Source: Bin87 sp965115825 (GTDB lineage Bacteria; Chloroflexota; Dehalococcoidia; Lucifugimonadales; UBA3495). From it: a DNA stretch of 64,000 nucleotides. The stretch spans positions 1,054,001-1,118,000 of the forward strand of contig OZ220464.1 in NCBI GenBank assembly GCA_965115825.1, read 5' to 3'. Below, piece by piece: positions 25,389 to 33,130 of this stretch. The position numbers were made by a program, and so were the translations under genes. The notes under the pieces were generated by a model. It worked only from the letters and a program-made list of their open reading frames with translations. It was not told the origin of the DNA and searched no databases. The stretch's first letter is position 1; every line of letters begins with the position of its first letter.

Positions 25389-25814
25389 TCAGCCGGCGGG
25401 CCAGCCGGCAGCCCGCTCCGGCGTAATTTTGATTACCGGGTTACCGTCAAGCTCCATCTCACGATATTGCGGGTACTTGGCGCGGAGCAGGGCGATGGCG
25501 GCGGCCTGTTCGTCGCCGGGCTCCAGCAGCTCCGCCCGGCCGTGCACCAACAGATACCATAGTTTAGACCAGTCGGCTTCGTAGTGATCAATTGCCAGCG
25601 ACACTTGAGGATTGGCGAGAATGTTGCGAACGCGGCGCAGGCTCCGCAGGCTGCCCCGCTTGGGTTTGGCGTCCAGCGCGGAGTAGATATGCCGGCCGTT
25701 GCAGGCAAAGCAGAACGGAATGACGTGGGGGCGACCGTCGGCGTCGGCAGTAGCCAGATGGCCGATGGGAGTTTCGTTCAGCAGCGCAGCTTGCCGCTCC
25801 GTGAGTATGGTCAT
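25389..25814 (-). CDS. PPOX-class oxidoreductase, Rv0121-like (F420-type)
   Basis: A 141-residue split-barrel flavin-binding protein. The pattern GHLATADADGRPHVIPFCF, AKPKRGSLRSLRRVRNI, NPQVSLAIDHYEADWSKLW is that of the Rv0121-like family of the pyridoxamine-phosphate-oxidase fold, members of which use coenzyme F420. The start overlaps the nnr stop by four bases (ATGA), so translation is coupled. F420 use is inferred from the family. Confidence 0.85.
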   Translation of the reverse strand: MTILTERQAALLNETPIGHLATADADGRPHVIPFCFACNGRHIYSALDAKPKRGSLRSLRRVRNILANPQVSLAIDHYEADWSKLWYLLVHGRAELLEPGDEQAAAIALLRAKYPQYREMELDGNPVIKITPERAAGWPAG

Positions 25815-27421
25815 TGCGCGCCCCTTGCATCAGGCCAAAGCCTCATCTCATTCATCAGCATCGGCAAATGTGACAACAGGTCGCTGGCGACGATGCCGGC
25901 ATTGCCCTGGACTGAGCGAGCTTTCTCGGCGGCGGTTCCGTGCAGGAAGCCGCCCAGCATCGCCGCTTGGTAGGGCGACAGCCCTTGCCCCAGCAGCGCG
26001 CCGATGACGCCGGTAAGCACGTCGCCGGTGCCGCCGGCGGCCAGCGCGGGATTGGCAAAGGGCAGGATACACTGCCGCCCATCGGGGGATGCCGCTACGC
26101 TGTACGCGCCTTTGAGCAGTACGGTTTGTTCCCATTGAGCTGCCGAGCGAGCAGCAACCGCCAGACGGTCGGCTTGTATGTCCGACGTGACCTGGCCGGT
26201 CAACGTTGCCATTTCGCCGGGGTGTGGAGTAAGCACGGCAGGGCAAGACAGGCGAGACGGCCAGTCTTGGCAACGGGAGAGGTTGTTGAGTCCATCGGCG
26301 TCAACGATTGTCGGCGGAAGTGGATTCCCGCCTTCACGGGAATGATGAGTGGGAGACAGCAGCAGCCGCTCCATAAACTCCGTTGTGCCGGTTGATAAAC
26401 CGAGGCCGCAGCCAATGGCCAACGCGGAGTAGCCGGCAATGCGCTCTTTGATTATGTCCGCCCCTACGGCGTCAACGCGGCCCGCGGCGTCCTCAGGCAA
26501 GGGCAAGTGTATCGTTTCGGTAAGCTTGGCGGCGGCTATCGGGTACACGGATTGCGGCGTTGCCAGCGTTACCAGTCCGGCGCCGGCTCGGTGCGCCCCC
26601 ATAGCGGCCAGCGTCGCCGCGCCGACGAAGTTGCGGCTGCCGGCGACTATCAGCAGGTGGCCGAAAAGGCCTTTATGTGAATTGAGCGGTCGGGCGGGGA
26701 GCAGGTCAACGGCGGCGGAGCGAGTCATCCATTGCGTCGGCAGGTTGGCATCAGCAAGCGCCCGCCGGGGCAGTCCGATGTCTAAAATTATGATGCGCCC
26801 GGCATAGCCGGCTCCGGGGAAGCTGGCAATGCCATACTTTGGGAAATACAAGGCGAGGGTTATCTCCGCCGAGATGCTGGCGGCGTCCGCTGCGCCCGTG
26901 TCCGGGTTCACGCCGGTAGGCAAGTCAATGGCGATGACGGCAAAGCTGGGCCGTTCACGACGATGGCGGTTGACCATGACGGCAACCTCGGCAACGGCGC
27001 CATCCAGGGGACGGTATCGGCCGGCGCCGAGAATAGCGTCAACGACCAGATGGGAACGGGAAAGCAAGGCATCCAGGAGCTGATAATCGTGGTCAGCGGC
27101 GGCGTCCACCACGGTTACGTCATAGGCCAGAGCATTGGCCATTTTGGGGTCAACGCTGGGGCGTCCGCACACTACATAGCAGACGACTTCCGCGCCCCAG
27201 CGACGCAAGTGTCGCGCGATTACCAAGCCATCCGCGCCGTTGTTGCCGGGGCCTATCAGAATTGTCGCCCGGCGCCCGGCGCAGCCGCCCAGATACCCCC
27301 TAACGTATTCGGCGCAGGCTTGGCCTGCGTTTTCCATCAGGGCGTCCTTACTGATGCCGGCCTGTTCGGACGCATCCTCCAGGGCTTGCATCTGGGCTAC
27401 GGTTACGACTTTAGCAGTCAT
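25811..27421 (-). CDS. nnr: Bifunctional NAD(P)H-hydrate epimerase / ADP-dependent dehydratase
   Basis: A 536-residue fusion that repairs hydrated NAD(P)H. Residues 1 to about 215 are the YjeF_N epimerase (GPGNNGADGLVIARHL). The rest is a ribokinase-like dehydratase with AGSRNFVGAATLAA, TPHPGEMATL and NPALAAGGTGDVLTG. At about residues 355-370 an in-frame insert, THHSREGGNPLPP, is encoded by a palindromic repeat and has no counterpart in ordinary YjeF proteins. The start at 27421 lies inside the acpS end; an earlier frame start at 27451 would overlap it more. Function is probably kept because the insert precedes IVDADGLN in a loop. Confidence 0.93.
   Translation of the reverse strand: MTAKVVTVAQMQALEDASEQAGISKDALMENAGQACAEYVRGYLGGCAGRRATILIGPGNNGADGLVIARHLRRWGAEVVCYVVCGRPSVDPKMANALAYDVTVVDAAADHDYQLLDALLSRSHLVVDAILGAGRYRPLDGAVAEVAVMVNRHRRERPSFAVIAIDLPTGVNPDTGAADAASISAEITLALYFPKYGIASFPGAGYAGRIIILDIGLPRRALADANLPTQWMTRSAAVDLLPARPLNSHKGLFGHLLIVAGSRNFVGAATLAAMGAHRAGAGLVTLATPQSVYPIAAAKLTETIHLPLPEDAAGRVDAVGADIIKERIAGYSALAIGCGLGLSTGTTEFMERLLLSPTHHSREGGNPLPPTIVDADGLNNLSRCQDWPSRLSCPAVLTPHPGEMATLTGQVTSDIQADRLAVAARSAAQWEQTVLLKGAYSVAASPDGRQCILPFANPALAAGGTGDVLTGVIGALLGQGLSPYQAAMLGGFLHGTAAEKARSVQGNAGIVASDLLSHLPMLMNEMRLWPDARGAQ
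26324..26343. repeat. REP-like palindrome inside the nnr coding sequence
   Basis: ATTCCCG and CGGGAAT form a 7-bp stem with loop CCTTCA. With its flanks it matches the widespread type of bacterial repeat that reads TGGATTCCCGC...GCGGGAATGA. It sits in frame in nnr and adds about 13 residues. Confidence 0.7.
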
Positions 27422-27869
27422 ATTCCCGGCCGGCCCGCGGGGCGGTGTCATCTCCCCACAGGATGGCTTCCGCCGCCCGGCGGGATTCGTCAGTATCAGG
27501 ACGGGAGGCTACGGCAACGACCATGGCGTAACCTCTGGAGTGGGACAGGCTGATGGCGATTTCGGTTACGCCGAGACGTTCCGCGCGACGGCGAGCGCGT
27601 CCGTGCAGACGCGGGCTCGGGGCGCCGCTGGGGGCGCGCACTACTTCCACATCGCGCCAGCCCACACCGCGAAAGCCGGTGCCAAGGGATTTCATCACAG
27701 CCTCTTTGGCGGCGAAGCGGGCAGCCAGGTTGGGGGCGCGCCCGCGGCAGTAGGCGATTTCGCCGGGCGTGAAAATGCGCCGCAGGAACCGGTCGCCATA
27801 GCGTTGCAGCGCGCCGGCGATGCGGTCGATTTCGATGAAGTCCACGCCGGTGGTGAGCATATTGTTCAC
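27411..27869 (-). CDS. acpS: Holo-[acyl-carrier-protein] synthase
   Basis: A 152-residue 4'-phosphopantetheinyl transferase that activates acyl carrier protein. TGVDFIEIDRI, FTPGEIAYC, RFAAKEAVMKSLGTG and the C-terminal AISLSHSRGYAMVVAV are the family motifs, including the Mg-binding Asp and Glu. A GTG at 27869 and an ATG nine bases later are both possible starts; neither has a clear ribosome binding site. A tail of about 27 residues extends past the usual end. It overlaps nnr by 11 bases, and acpS-nnr pairs are common. Confidence 0.93.
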   Translation of the reverse strand: MNNMLTTGVDFIEIDRIAGALQRYGDRFLRRIFTPGEIAYCRGRAPNLAARFAAKEAVMKSLGTGFRGVGWRDVEVVRAPSGAPSPRLHGRARRRAERLGVTEIAISLSHSRGYAMVVAVASRPDTDESRRAAEAILWGDDTAPRAGREYDC

Positions 27870-27884
27870 AGGATGGTCGGAGCG

Positions 27885-28763
27885 CTACTCGCCACTGTGC
27901 CCTGCGATGTTCAAGTTCTCGAGGATGTGGGAAACGGAGTAGCGGCGGTTGAGCACGTAGAAGTGAATGCCGGGGACGCCGTTGGCCCAAAGGTCTTCGG
28001 CCTGGCGGGCAGCCTGCTCGATGCCGATTTCGCGCACGGCCCGGTTGTCGTCGGCGAAGCGTTCCAGCCGCGCGTCCAGCTCTGCCGGGAGGGTTGCTCC
28101 GCACAACGAGGTGAACCGGCGAATCTGAGGCGCGCTGAGAATGGGCAGCACGCCGGGTATGATGGGAATGGTGATGCCGGCGGCGGCGGCGCGTTCCTGC
28201 AAATCGTAGAAAAATGCGTTGTCGTAGAACAGCTGGGTAACCAGAAAATCGGCGCCTAGGTCTTGTTTCATTCGGGCGTAGGCGATGTCGGCGTCCAGGC
28301 TTTCCGATTCGGTATGCCCTTCGGGGTAGCAGGCGCCGGCGATGCCGAAGTCAAAATTACTCTGGATGTGGGTTATCAGGTCGGTGGCGTGAGGGAACTC
28401 GTCCGGCACCGGTTCTACGTTGGAGTGATCGGGCGGACGGTCTCCGCGCAGGGCAATGACGTTCTCAATGCCGGCCCTTTGCAGCCGTTGGAGGACGCCG
28501 TGGACATCCGCCCGGTTTTGGGCCACGCAGGTCAAGTGCGCCATCACTTCCAGGTCGGTTTCGGCCTTCAGGCGCACGGTGATTTCCTCGGTGAACGCGC
28601 GAGTGCCGCCGCCGGCTCCGTAAGTTACCGAGACGAAATCGGGGTTGAACCGTCGCAGATCTTTGATGACGTCGATGACGCCGGGAACGCCATCGGCCTC
28701 CCGAGGCGGGAAGAACTCGAAGGATATGGTGCGTTGCTGGTTGAGGATTTTCTTGATTTTCAA
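27885..28763 (-). CDS. metF: Methylenetetrahydrofolate reductase
   Basis: A 292-residue FAD-containing TIM barrel reducing 5,10-methylene-THF to 5-methyl-THF for methionine synthesis. ISFEFFPPRE, VSVTYGAGGGTR, ALRGDRPP and the FLVTQLFYDN strand are typical of MetF. Length fits bacterial MetF (about 290-300). It lies 28 bases after the enoyl-CoA hydratase gene and 15 before acpS, within one operon. Confidence 0.95.
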   Translation of the reverse strand: MKIKKILNQQRTISFEFFPPREADGVPGVIDVIKDLRRFNPDFVSVTYGAGGGTRAFTEEITVRLKAETDLEVMAHLTCVAQNRADVHGVLQRLQRAGIENVIALRGDRPPDHSNVEPVPDEFPHATDLITHIQSNFDFGIAGACYPEGHTESESLDADIAYARMKQDLGADFLVTQLFYDNAFFYDLQERAAAAGITIPIIPGVLPILSAPQIRRFTSLCGATLPAELDARLERFADDNRAVREIGIEQAARQAEDLWANGVPGIHFYVLNRRYSVSHILENLNIAGHSGE

Positions 28764-28791
28764 ACCGCAGTCCTGCTTTCGTAGTGGTATC

Positions 28792-29571
28792 TCAAAATTC
28801 CGGCTGGCGTTTCTCCTTGAATGCCCGTATTCCCTCGCGGGGGTGCGGCGAAGTAGCGAACAGGCGCGTGAAGGTTGCGCCCTCCAACGCTACGCCGTCG
28901 CGCAGTGGGACGTCCTGGCTGGCGCGGGCCAGCGATTTCATCAGCGCCAACCCGGTGCGACTTTTAGCCCGCAGGCTGTCCAGCAATGACTCCAGCTCGG
29001 ATTCGAGACGCTCCGCCGGGGCGGAACGCAGCGCCAGGCCCCATTCTACAGCCTCCGCGCCGGAGAGCCAGCGTCCGGTGGTGAGCAGTTCCATCGCTCG
29101 GGGCATTCCCACCCGGCGAGGCAGGCGCTGGGTTGAGCCGCCGCCTGGAATCAGGCCGAAGTTGGCGTGCTGGTCGCCGATGCGCGCGTCAGCGGTGACG
29201 ATGGCCATGTCGCAGGCCATCATCAGCTCCATCCCGCCGGCCAAGGCGTAGCCGTGCACTACCGCTATGGTGGGTACGGGCAGATCCTCCAGGCCAAACA
29301 GCGCGCCGTTAAGGTCGCTCACGTAATCGGGCAGGAGCGAAAGGTCGTCAAATACCCGGTCAAAGTACAGCAGGTCGGCGCCGGCGCAGAAGCCTCGACC
29401 CTGTCCACGCACCACCAGCGCTTTGACGGAGTGGTCGGCGCCAACGACGGCGGTAGCGTGAGCGAACTCCCGCAGCAACTCCGGGCTCAGCGCATTGAGC
29501 GCATCGGGGCGATTCAGTTTGATAGTGGCTACCCGGTCGCCGGTGGACAGTGTAATATTGCTATACTCCAT
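28792..29571 (-). CDS. Enoyl-CoA hydratase/isomerase family protein
   Basis: A 259-residue crotonase-fold protein. It has LNRPDALNALS, the oxyanion-hole segment GQGRGFCAGADL and GYALAGGMELMMACD with the second oxyanion-hole glycines. The downstream Glu of classical hydratases is not obvious, so isomerase, hydratase or another crotonase activity are all possible. The start at 29571 follows GGAGAG; the frame extends to 29619 without a binding site. It is the first gene of a seven-gene minus-strand series. Confidence 0.88.
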   Translation of the reverse strand: MEYSNITLSTGDRVATIKLNRPDALNALSPELLREFAHATAVVGADHSVKALVVRGQGRGFCAGADLLYFDRVFDDLSLLPDYVSDLNGALFGLEDLPVPTIAVVHGYALAGGMELMMACDMAIVTADARIGDQHANFGLIPGGGSTQRLPRRVGMPRAMELLTTGRWLSGAEAVEWGLALRSAPAERLESELESLLDSLRAKSRTGLALMKSLARASQDVPLRDGVALEGATFTRLFATSPHPREGIRAFKEKRQPEF

Positions 29572-29619
29572 TGACTCTCCATTGGGCCGGCTACGGCAGC
29601 CGGCCGGCACCATGCGCAT

Positions 29620-29628
29620 ACTATACCA
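29620..29628 (-). promoter_or_regulatory. Extended -10 promoter of the enoyl-CoA hydratase operon
   Basis: The minus strand reads TGGTATAGT, an extended -10 with five of six consensus bases, 49 bases before the first ATG. No good -35 is present, as is usual for extended -10 promoters. Confidence 0.5.
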
Positions 29629-29662
29629 GACCGATTATTGACGGTGGACTCGGAGCGTTCCC

Positions 29663-30142
29663 ATGCAAGACGGATTTCGCAACTTCAGCTGGATTCTACA
29701 CGGTTCGCTGGCCGGAGCCATGGGGCCTACGGAGCGACGGCATTTAATCCACTTCGAGATGCAGGACATTACGGCTGTGGTTCGCATGGAGGAAAGCGCA
29801 ATTTCCGCTGAGCCGTGGGGATTCACGGAGCTTTTTGAGCCGGTGCCCGATTTCGAAGCCCCTACGCTGGAGCAGATTGACCGTATCGTCAACTTTGTTG
29901 AACAGCAGATTGAGACCTGGGAGCGGCCTACGGTGGTTACGTGCGCAGCCGGCATCGGCCGCACCGGAACCATCCTGGCGTGCTATCTGGTGAACACCGG
30001 CTATGATCCGCAGGAAGCCATTGCCTACATCCGCCAGCTGCGGCCCGGCTCGATACAAACCCCCGCCCAGGAAGACGCGGTGCGTCGGTACTCCGAGTTT
30101 GTGAAGGAGCGGAACGCCAACCGTCCCCGTCGGTATCGGTAG
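29663..30142 (+). CDS. Dual-specificity-type protein phosphatase
   Basis: A 159-residue Cys-based phosphatase. The P-loop VVTCAAGIGRTG gives C94 and R100 (Cx5R), and D63 in VPDF is a good general acid. The residue before the catalytic Cys is Thr rather than the usual His. The family dephosphorylates phosphotyrosine/serine proteins or small phosphoesters. It begins about 35 bases downstream of the divergent promoter region, with GGAGCG before the ATG. Target unknown. Confidence 0.88.
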   Translation: MQDGFRNFSWILHGSLAGAMGPTERRHLIHFEMQDITAVVRMEESAISAEPWGFTELFEPVPDFEAPTLEQIDRIVNFVEQQIETWERPTVVTCAAGIGRTGTILACYLVNTGYDPQEAIAYIRQLRPGSIQTPAQEDAVRRYSEFVKERNANRPRRYR

Positions 30143-30197
30143 CATTAAAAGCGCCGGGGTTGGCGGCGGGCCCGGCGAAGCCGGCTGATTGCAAAAA

Positions 30198-30458
30198 TCA
30201 GGCAGCCTCAAGCTGGGCAACCCCAAGTTCTTCAAATCGCGTACTGGACGGCGCAACGGAAGGCGCTTGATGCGCCGCCAGCGCGCCGGGCTGAAGCTCC
30301 CGGCTGCACTGGATGCACTGCAAGTAGGCGCCGTAGAGGTCCCGGGTCAGGCGCACATCGCCGCCGCAGTGCGGACAAGCGCGCAATGCGACCTTCCGGC
30401 GGCGCGCGCCCAGCGCAACTCCTTCGATGCTTATTTTCCTCTCCATCTTGTCCATCAT
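30198..30458 (-). CDS. Small zinc-ribbon protein A
   Basis: An 86-residue protein with one zinc ribbon: CPHCGGDV at 28-35 and CIQC about 15 residues later. The N-terminus is basic and the tail has no clear fold. AAGGAG lies five bases before the ATGATG start. It is paralogous to the gene at 30632-30865 (both have the basic run, CPxCGGD and the GxYxxC-xxC second knuckle). Function unknown; nucleic-acid or protein binding is possible. Confidence 0.7.
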   Translation of the reverse strand: MMDKMERKISIEGVALGARRRKVALRACPHCGGDVRLTRDLYGAYLQCIQCSRELQPGALAAHQAPSVAPSSTRFEELGVAQLEAA

Positions 30459-30565
30459 CGTTGCTCCTTATCCGACGGTGGTGGCTGCCGAAATTGTCGG
30501 GTGTGATGGCTGTCGCTAATCGTCTCGCTGGGTGATTTGCAGATGGGCTTGGTTACGGTTAGGTT

Positions 30566-30599
30566 AAAACGAAAACGGCCCCGGACTTATCCGAGGCCG
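30566..30599 (-). terminator. Rho-independent terminator after zinc-ribbon gene B
   Basis: On the minus strand CGGCCTCGGA and TCCGGGGCCG form a near-perfect stem with loop TAAG, followed by TTTTCGTTTT. It lies 33 bases after the stop of the 30632-30865 gene and separates it from zinc-ribbon gene A. Confidence 0.85.
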
Positions 30600-30631
30600 C
30601 TGCCTGCGGGATGTCCGTTTCGGGTTGGCGG

Positions 30632-30865
30632 TCAGGCCACCATAACCTCTTTATGTTCAGTGGGATTGGCTTGGGCGTTGATGGAAACCGCAGCCGTAGC
30701 AGCTGTTGGCATGGCGACGGCCGGCTCTAGGCGGAATTCACGGCCGCACTGGGCGCACCGGTGGTAGAATCCGAAGGTGTCCCTCATGCGGCAAATGTCT
30801 CCGCCGCAACGGGGGCACGCTTTCCGCATCAGCGACTTGCGGGTACTGGTCTTGGTTTGCATCAT
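30632..30865 (-). CDS. Small zinc-ribbon protein B
   Basis: A 77-residue product with CPRCGGDI and CAQCGREF, a single zinc ribbon, after a basic N-terminus. AGGATGAG precedes the chosen ATGATG at 30865; the frame is open back to 30931 without a binding site. It is a paralogue of zinc-ribbon protein A and is followed by its own terminator. I do not know a function. Confidence 0.65.
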   Translation of the reverse strand: MMQTKTSTRKSLMRKACPRCGGDICRMRDTFGFYHRCAQCGREFRLEPAVAMPTAATAAVSINAQANPTEHKEVMVA

Positions 30866-30932
30866 CTCATCCTGGCCCGGCGGCCGTTGTGGTACGTTGC
30901 CGACTGTCATTGACGATTTCAGTTTAAGCACT

Positions 30933-30974
30933 ATCGCATTGCCGGAGTGTTACGCCAAATCCGGCAATTGCGAT
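30933..30974. repeat. Inverted repeat in the divergent spacer upstream of the JAMM gene
   Basis: ATCGCATTGCCGGA at 30933-30946 is repeated inverted as TCCGGCAATTGCGAT at 30960-30974, with one extra base in the second arm and a 13-base centre. It lies between the zinc-ribbon gene B and the JAMM gene and could be an operator or an RNA hairpin. Confidence 0.6.
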
Positions 30975-31018
30975 GGAAACAGCATATCACCTGACGGTTT
31001 TCGTAACAAGGGGGTTTA

Positions 31019-31507
31019 ATGACGAATTTCACGAATCCGCTGGAAATTCCGCCGGAGATTCTGGCGGCAGTGTACCGGGAGGCGCGGGCAGCGTTTCCCG
31101 CCGAGTGCTGCGGTTGGCTCACCGGCCCGGCCCAGGGCGCCGGCGTGGATGCAATCCGTCCGGCGGAGAACGCGCAGGACGGCGGGGCACACCCCACGGC
31201 GTCGGAACGGACAGCGGAAACCGCCTACGTGCTCAACTCCACCGACTTGCTGGCGCTGAACGCCAGCCTGGATTCCGACACTCCGGCCCGGATTATCTAC
31301 CACTCGCACCCTAACGGCCGGGCCTACTTTTCGGACACCGACCGGACGGTGGCGACCAGCCCCTGGGGAGATGGGCCGGCCTATCCGGTGCAGCAGCTGG
31401 TAGTAGGCATTGATGCTGAGCAGGTGGTAGAGGCGGCGCTGTTCGCCTGGGCCGATGATGACGGCGGATTCGTTGAACTGGCCCGCTATTCGGGAGCGGC
31501 AGTTTAA
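31019..31507 (+). CDS. Mov34/MPN/PAD-1 JAMM metallopeptidase
   Basis: A 162-residue JAB1/JAMM protein with a complete zinc motif: E29, then H95 and H97 in HSHPNGRAYFSDTD with S105 and D108. Prokaryotic members cleave C-terminal extensions from ubiquitin-like sulfur carriers (ThiS/MoaD) or act in cysteine synthesis. No sulfur carrier or cysteine synthase gene lies beside it here, so the substrate is open. AAGGGGG precedes the ATG. Confidence 0.87.
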   Translation: MTNFTNPLEIPPEILAAVYREARAAFPAECCGWLTGPAQGAGVDAIRPAENAQDGGAHPTASERTAETAYVLNSTDLLALNASLDSDTPARIIYHSHPNGRAYFSDTDRTVATSPWGDGPAYPVQQLVVGIDAEQVVEAALFAWADDDGGFVELARYSGAAV

Positions 31508-32061
31508 GACAAGGTCGCGGTTTGCGCCAGGGGCATCCGGAAGTGGATAGGGTGCAGGATTTCCGGATAGCCCGGATTGGGCCGTCCGGTTTCGGCAAAA
31601 CCCAGCTTACGATAAAAACCGACGGCGGCCTGCATGTGGTCCATAGTCCAAAGTTCCAGGTAGCGGGTATGCCAGCGGTTTATGGCGTAGTCGATGCAGT
31701 GGAGCATGAGTTTTTTGGCAGCTCCGCCGCCCTGCCGGGTAGGGTCAACGGCGACGCGCTGAATTTCAGCGGCTTGGTCGTCGAGTTTGACGATTGCGGT
31801 CATACCGTAAGGAATGTTGTCGGTGTCCACGGCGACGAAGAGGGCACGGGTGGCGCGATTAATGAATGACGGCTCAATGTCCCGAAAGTCGCCGAGGACG
31901 GCTTCATCAAGCAAACGGGTGAGCAGCCGCATCTGGGGCAGGCTGAGGTCGGCATGGAGGCCGGCGTCAATGTGCGCGAAGTAAAAAATCTTCTCCAGCT
32001 CGGCGGCGTCGGCCGGCACGGCGGGACGGACAATCAGCGAGGGACGGGTCTGATTAGCCAT
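31504..32061 (-). CDS. GNAT-family N-acetyltransferase
   Basis: A 185-residue GNAT protein. The acetyl-CoA-binding segment is QRVAVDPTRQGGGAAKKLM (Q/RxxGxG/A type), followed by YLELWTMDHMQAAVGFYRKLGF, the usual motif B. The start at 32061 is preceded by GGAG; the frame runs to 32127 in the exchanger gene. It converges with the JAMM gene by a 4-base overlap. Acceptor unknown. Confidence 0.86.
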   Translation of the reverse strand: MANQTRPSLIVRPAVPADAAELEKIFYFAHIDAGLHADLSLPQMRLLTRLLDEAVLGDFRDIEPSFINRATRALFVAVDTDNIPYGMTAIVKLDDQAAEIQRVAVDPTRQGGGAAKKLMLHCIDYAINRWHTRYLELWTMDHMQAAVGFYRKLGFAETGRPNPGYPEILHPIHFRMPLAQTATLS

Positions 32062-32098
32062 AATGTTCGTCTCCGATTCTATCGGCAGAGGGTAAAGG

Positions 32099-33115
32099 TC
32101 AAGCGTTGGGCGCGCCGAGCATGGCAACCCAAATCGCTCCGGCCACGGTGGCCCCCAACATCAAAACCAGCCCGGCGAGTATTGCGGGCTGCGGCAAACG
32201 CTTACGGCCCCACAGCAGCAAGCCGCCCCAGACAATCAAGCCGAGGGCGATAACGCCGGCGATGTAATGCTCGGTGGCGGCGCTGTTGACCACGACGCCC
32301 TTGCGATAGAAGATGTCAGCGTAGGCCAGGATGGTGATGTTGAAGACGCAGCTGCCGTACACGCCGGCGAAACCCAAATCGGCAGCGCCCAGACGGGCCG
32401 CCGCCAGCGTCGCCGAAATTTCCGGCATACTGGTAACCAGGGCCACCGCCAATATGCCCAACACACCTGAAGATACGCCGGTAACGTGGGCAATCCGGTC
32501 CACGCTTTGGGCCAGCAGCACGCCCGAAATAATCACGCCTATTGACACGATGATGAACATTATCCAGGCGCGACGCAGCGTCATGCCGGCGTCTGCCTGC
32601 TCTTCGTCCTCCACGCCGGAGGGTCGGCGGCGGTACACGAACCACATGCCGATGAGGTACACGACCAGGACTATGACGGAGGACAGCCCGATTTGCCAAA
32701 TATGGACGCCGTTCTTGAAAAACGCAAACAGCACCGCAATGCCGGTGAGCAGCGCAGCCAACATGATGAGATAGCCCTGCTCCGGAGCGACGGTCTGAAG
32801 GAAACGCTTGCCCCCGAAGAGCAGCGCGACCATCCCCAGGGTGAGCATATTAATCATGTTGGAGCCGAGCACGTCGCCCAGGGCCAGCTGGGGGTTGTCG
32901 ATGCGAACGGCGGTAATGTTGTTCGACACTTCCGGCAGGGAAGTAGCCAAGGCAACCAGGATGCTGCCGACGAACAGGCGGCCCCATCCCGTCAGCGAGG
33001 CCAGGGCGTCGCCGTATCTGGCGAGGTAGGTGCCGAGGAACACCACCGCCACGGCGCTGGCCAGGAAAATAATGATGGCGAAGGTAAGGCTAACGCCGGA
33101 CAGAACGTTGAGCAC
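32099..33115 (-). CDS. Calcium/sodium antiporter family (CaCA) protein
   Basis: A 338-residue membrane protein with about ten helices and the two inverted alpha repeats of the CaCA superfamily: GSILVALATSLPEVSNNI with DVLGSNMINML, and GILAVALVTSMPEISATLAA with YGSCVFNI. The acidic residues for Ca2+ binding are present in both repeats. A charged loop at about 165-180 separates the halves. It exports Ca2+ (or other cations) in exchange for Na+ or H+. It follows leuB by 15 bases. Confidence 0.92.
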   Translation of the reverse strand: MLNVLSGVSLTFAIIIFLASAVAVVFLGTYLARYGDALASLTGWGRLFVGSILVALATSLPEVSNNITAVRIDNPQLALGDVLGSNMINMLTLGMVALLFGGKRFLQTVAPEQGYLIMLAALLTGIAVLFAFFKNGVHIWQIGLSSVIVLVVYLIGMWFVYRRRPSGVEDEEQADAGMTLRRAWIMFIIVSIGVIISGVLLAQSVDRIAHVTGVSSGVLGILAVALVTSMPEISATLAAARLGAADLGFAGVYGSCVFNITILAYADIFYRKGVVVNSAATEHYIAGVIALGLIVWGGLLLWGRKRLPQPAILAGLVLMLGATVAGAIWVAMLGAPNA

Positions 33116-33130
33116 GAGGCTTGAACCGCT

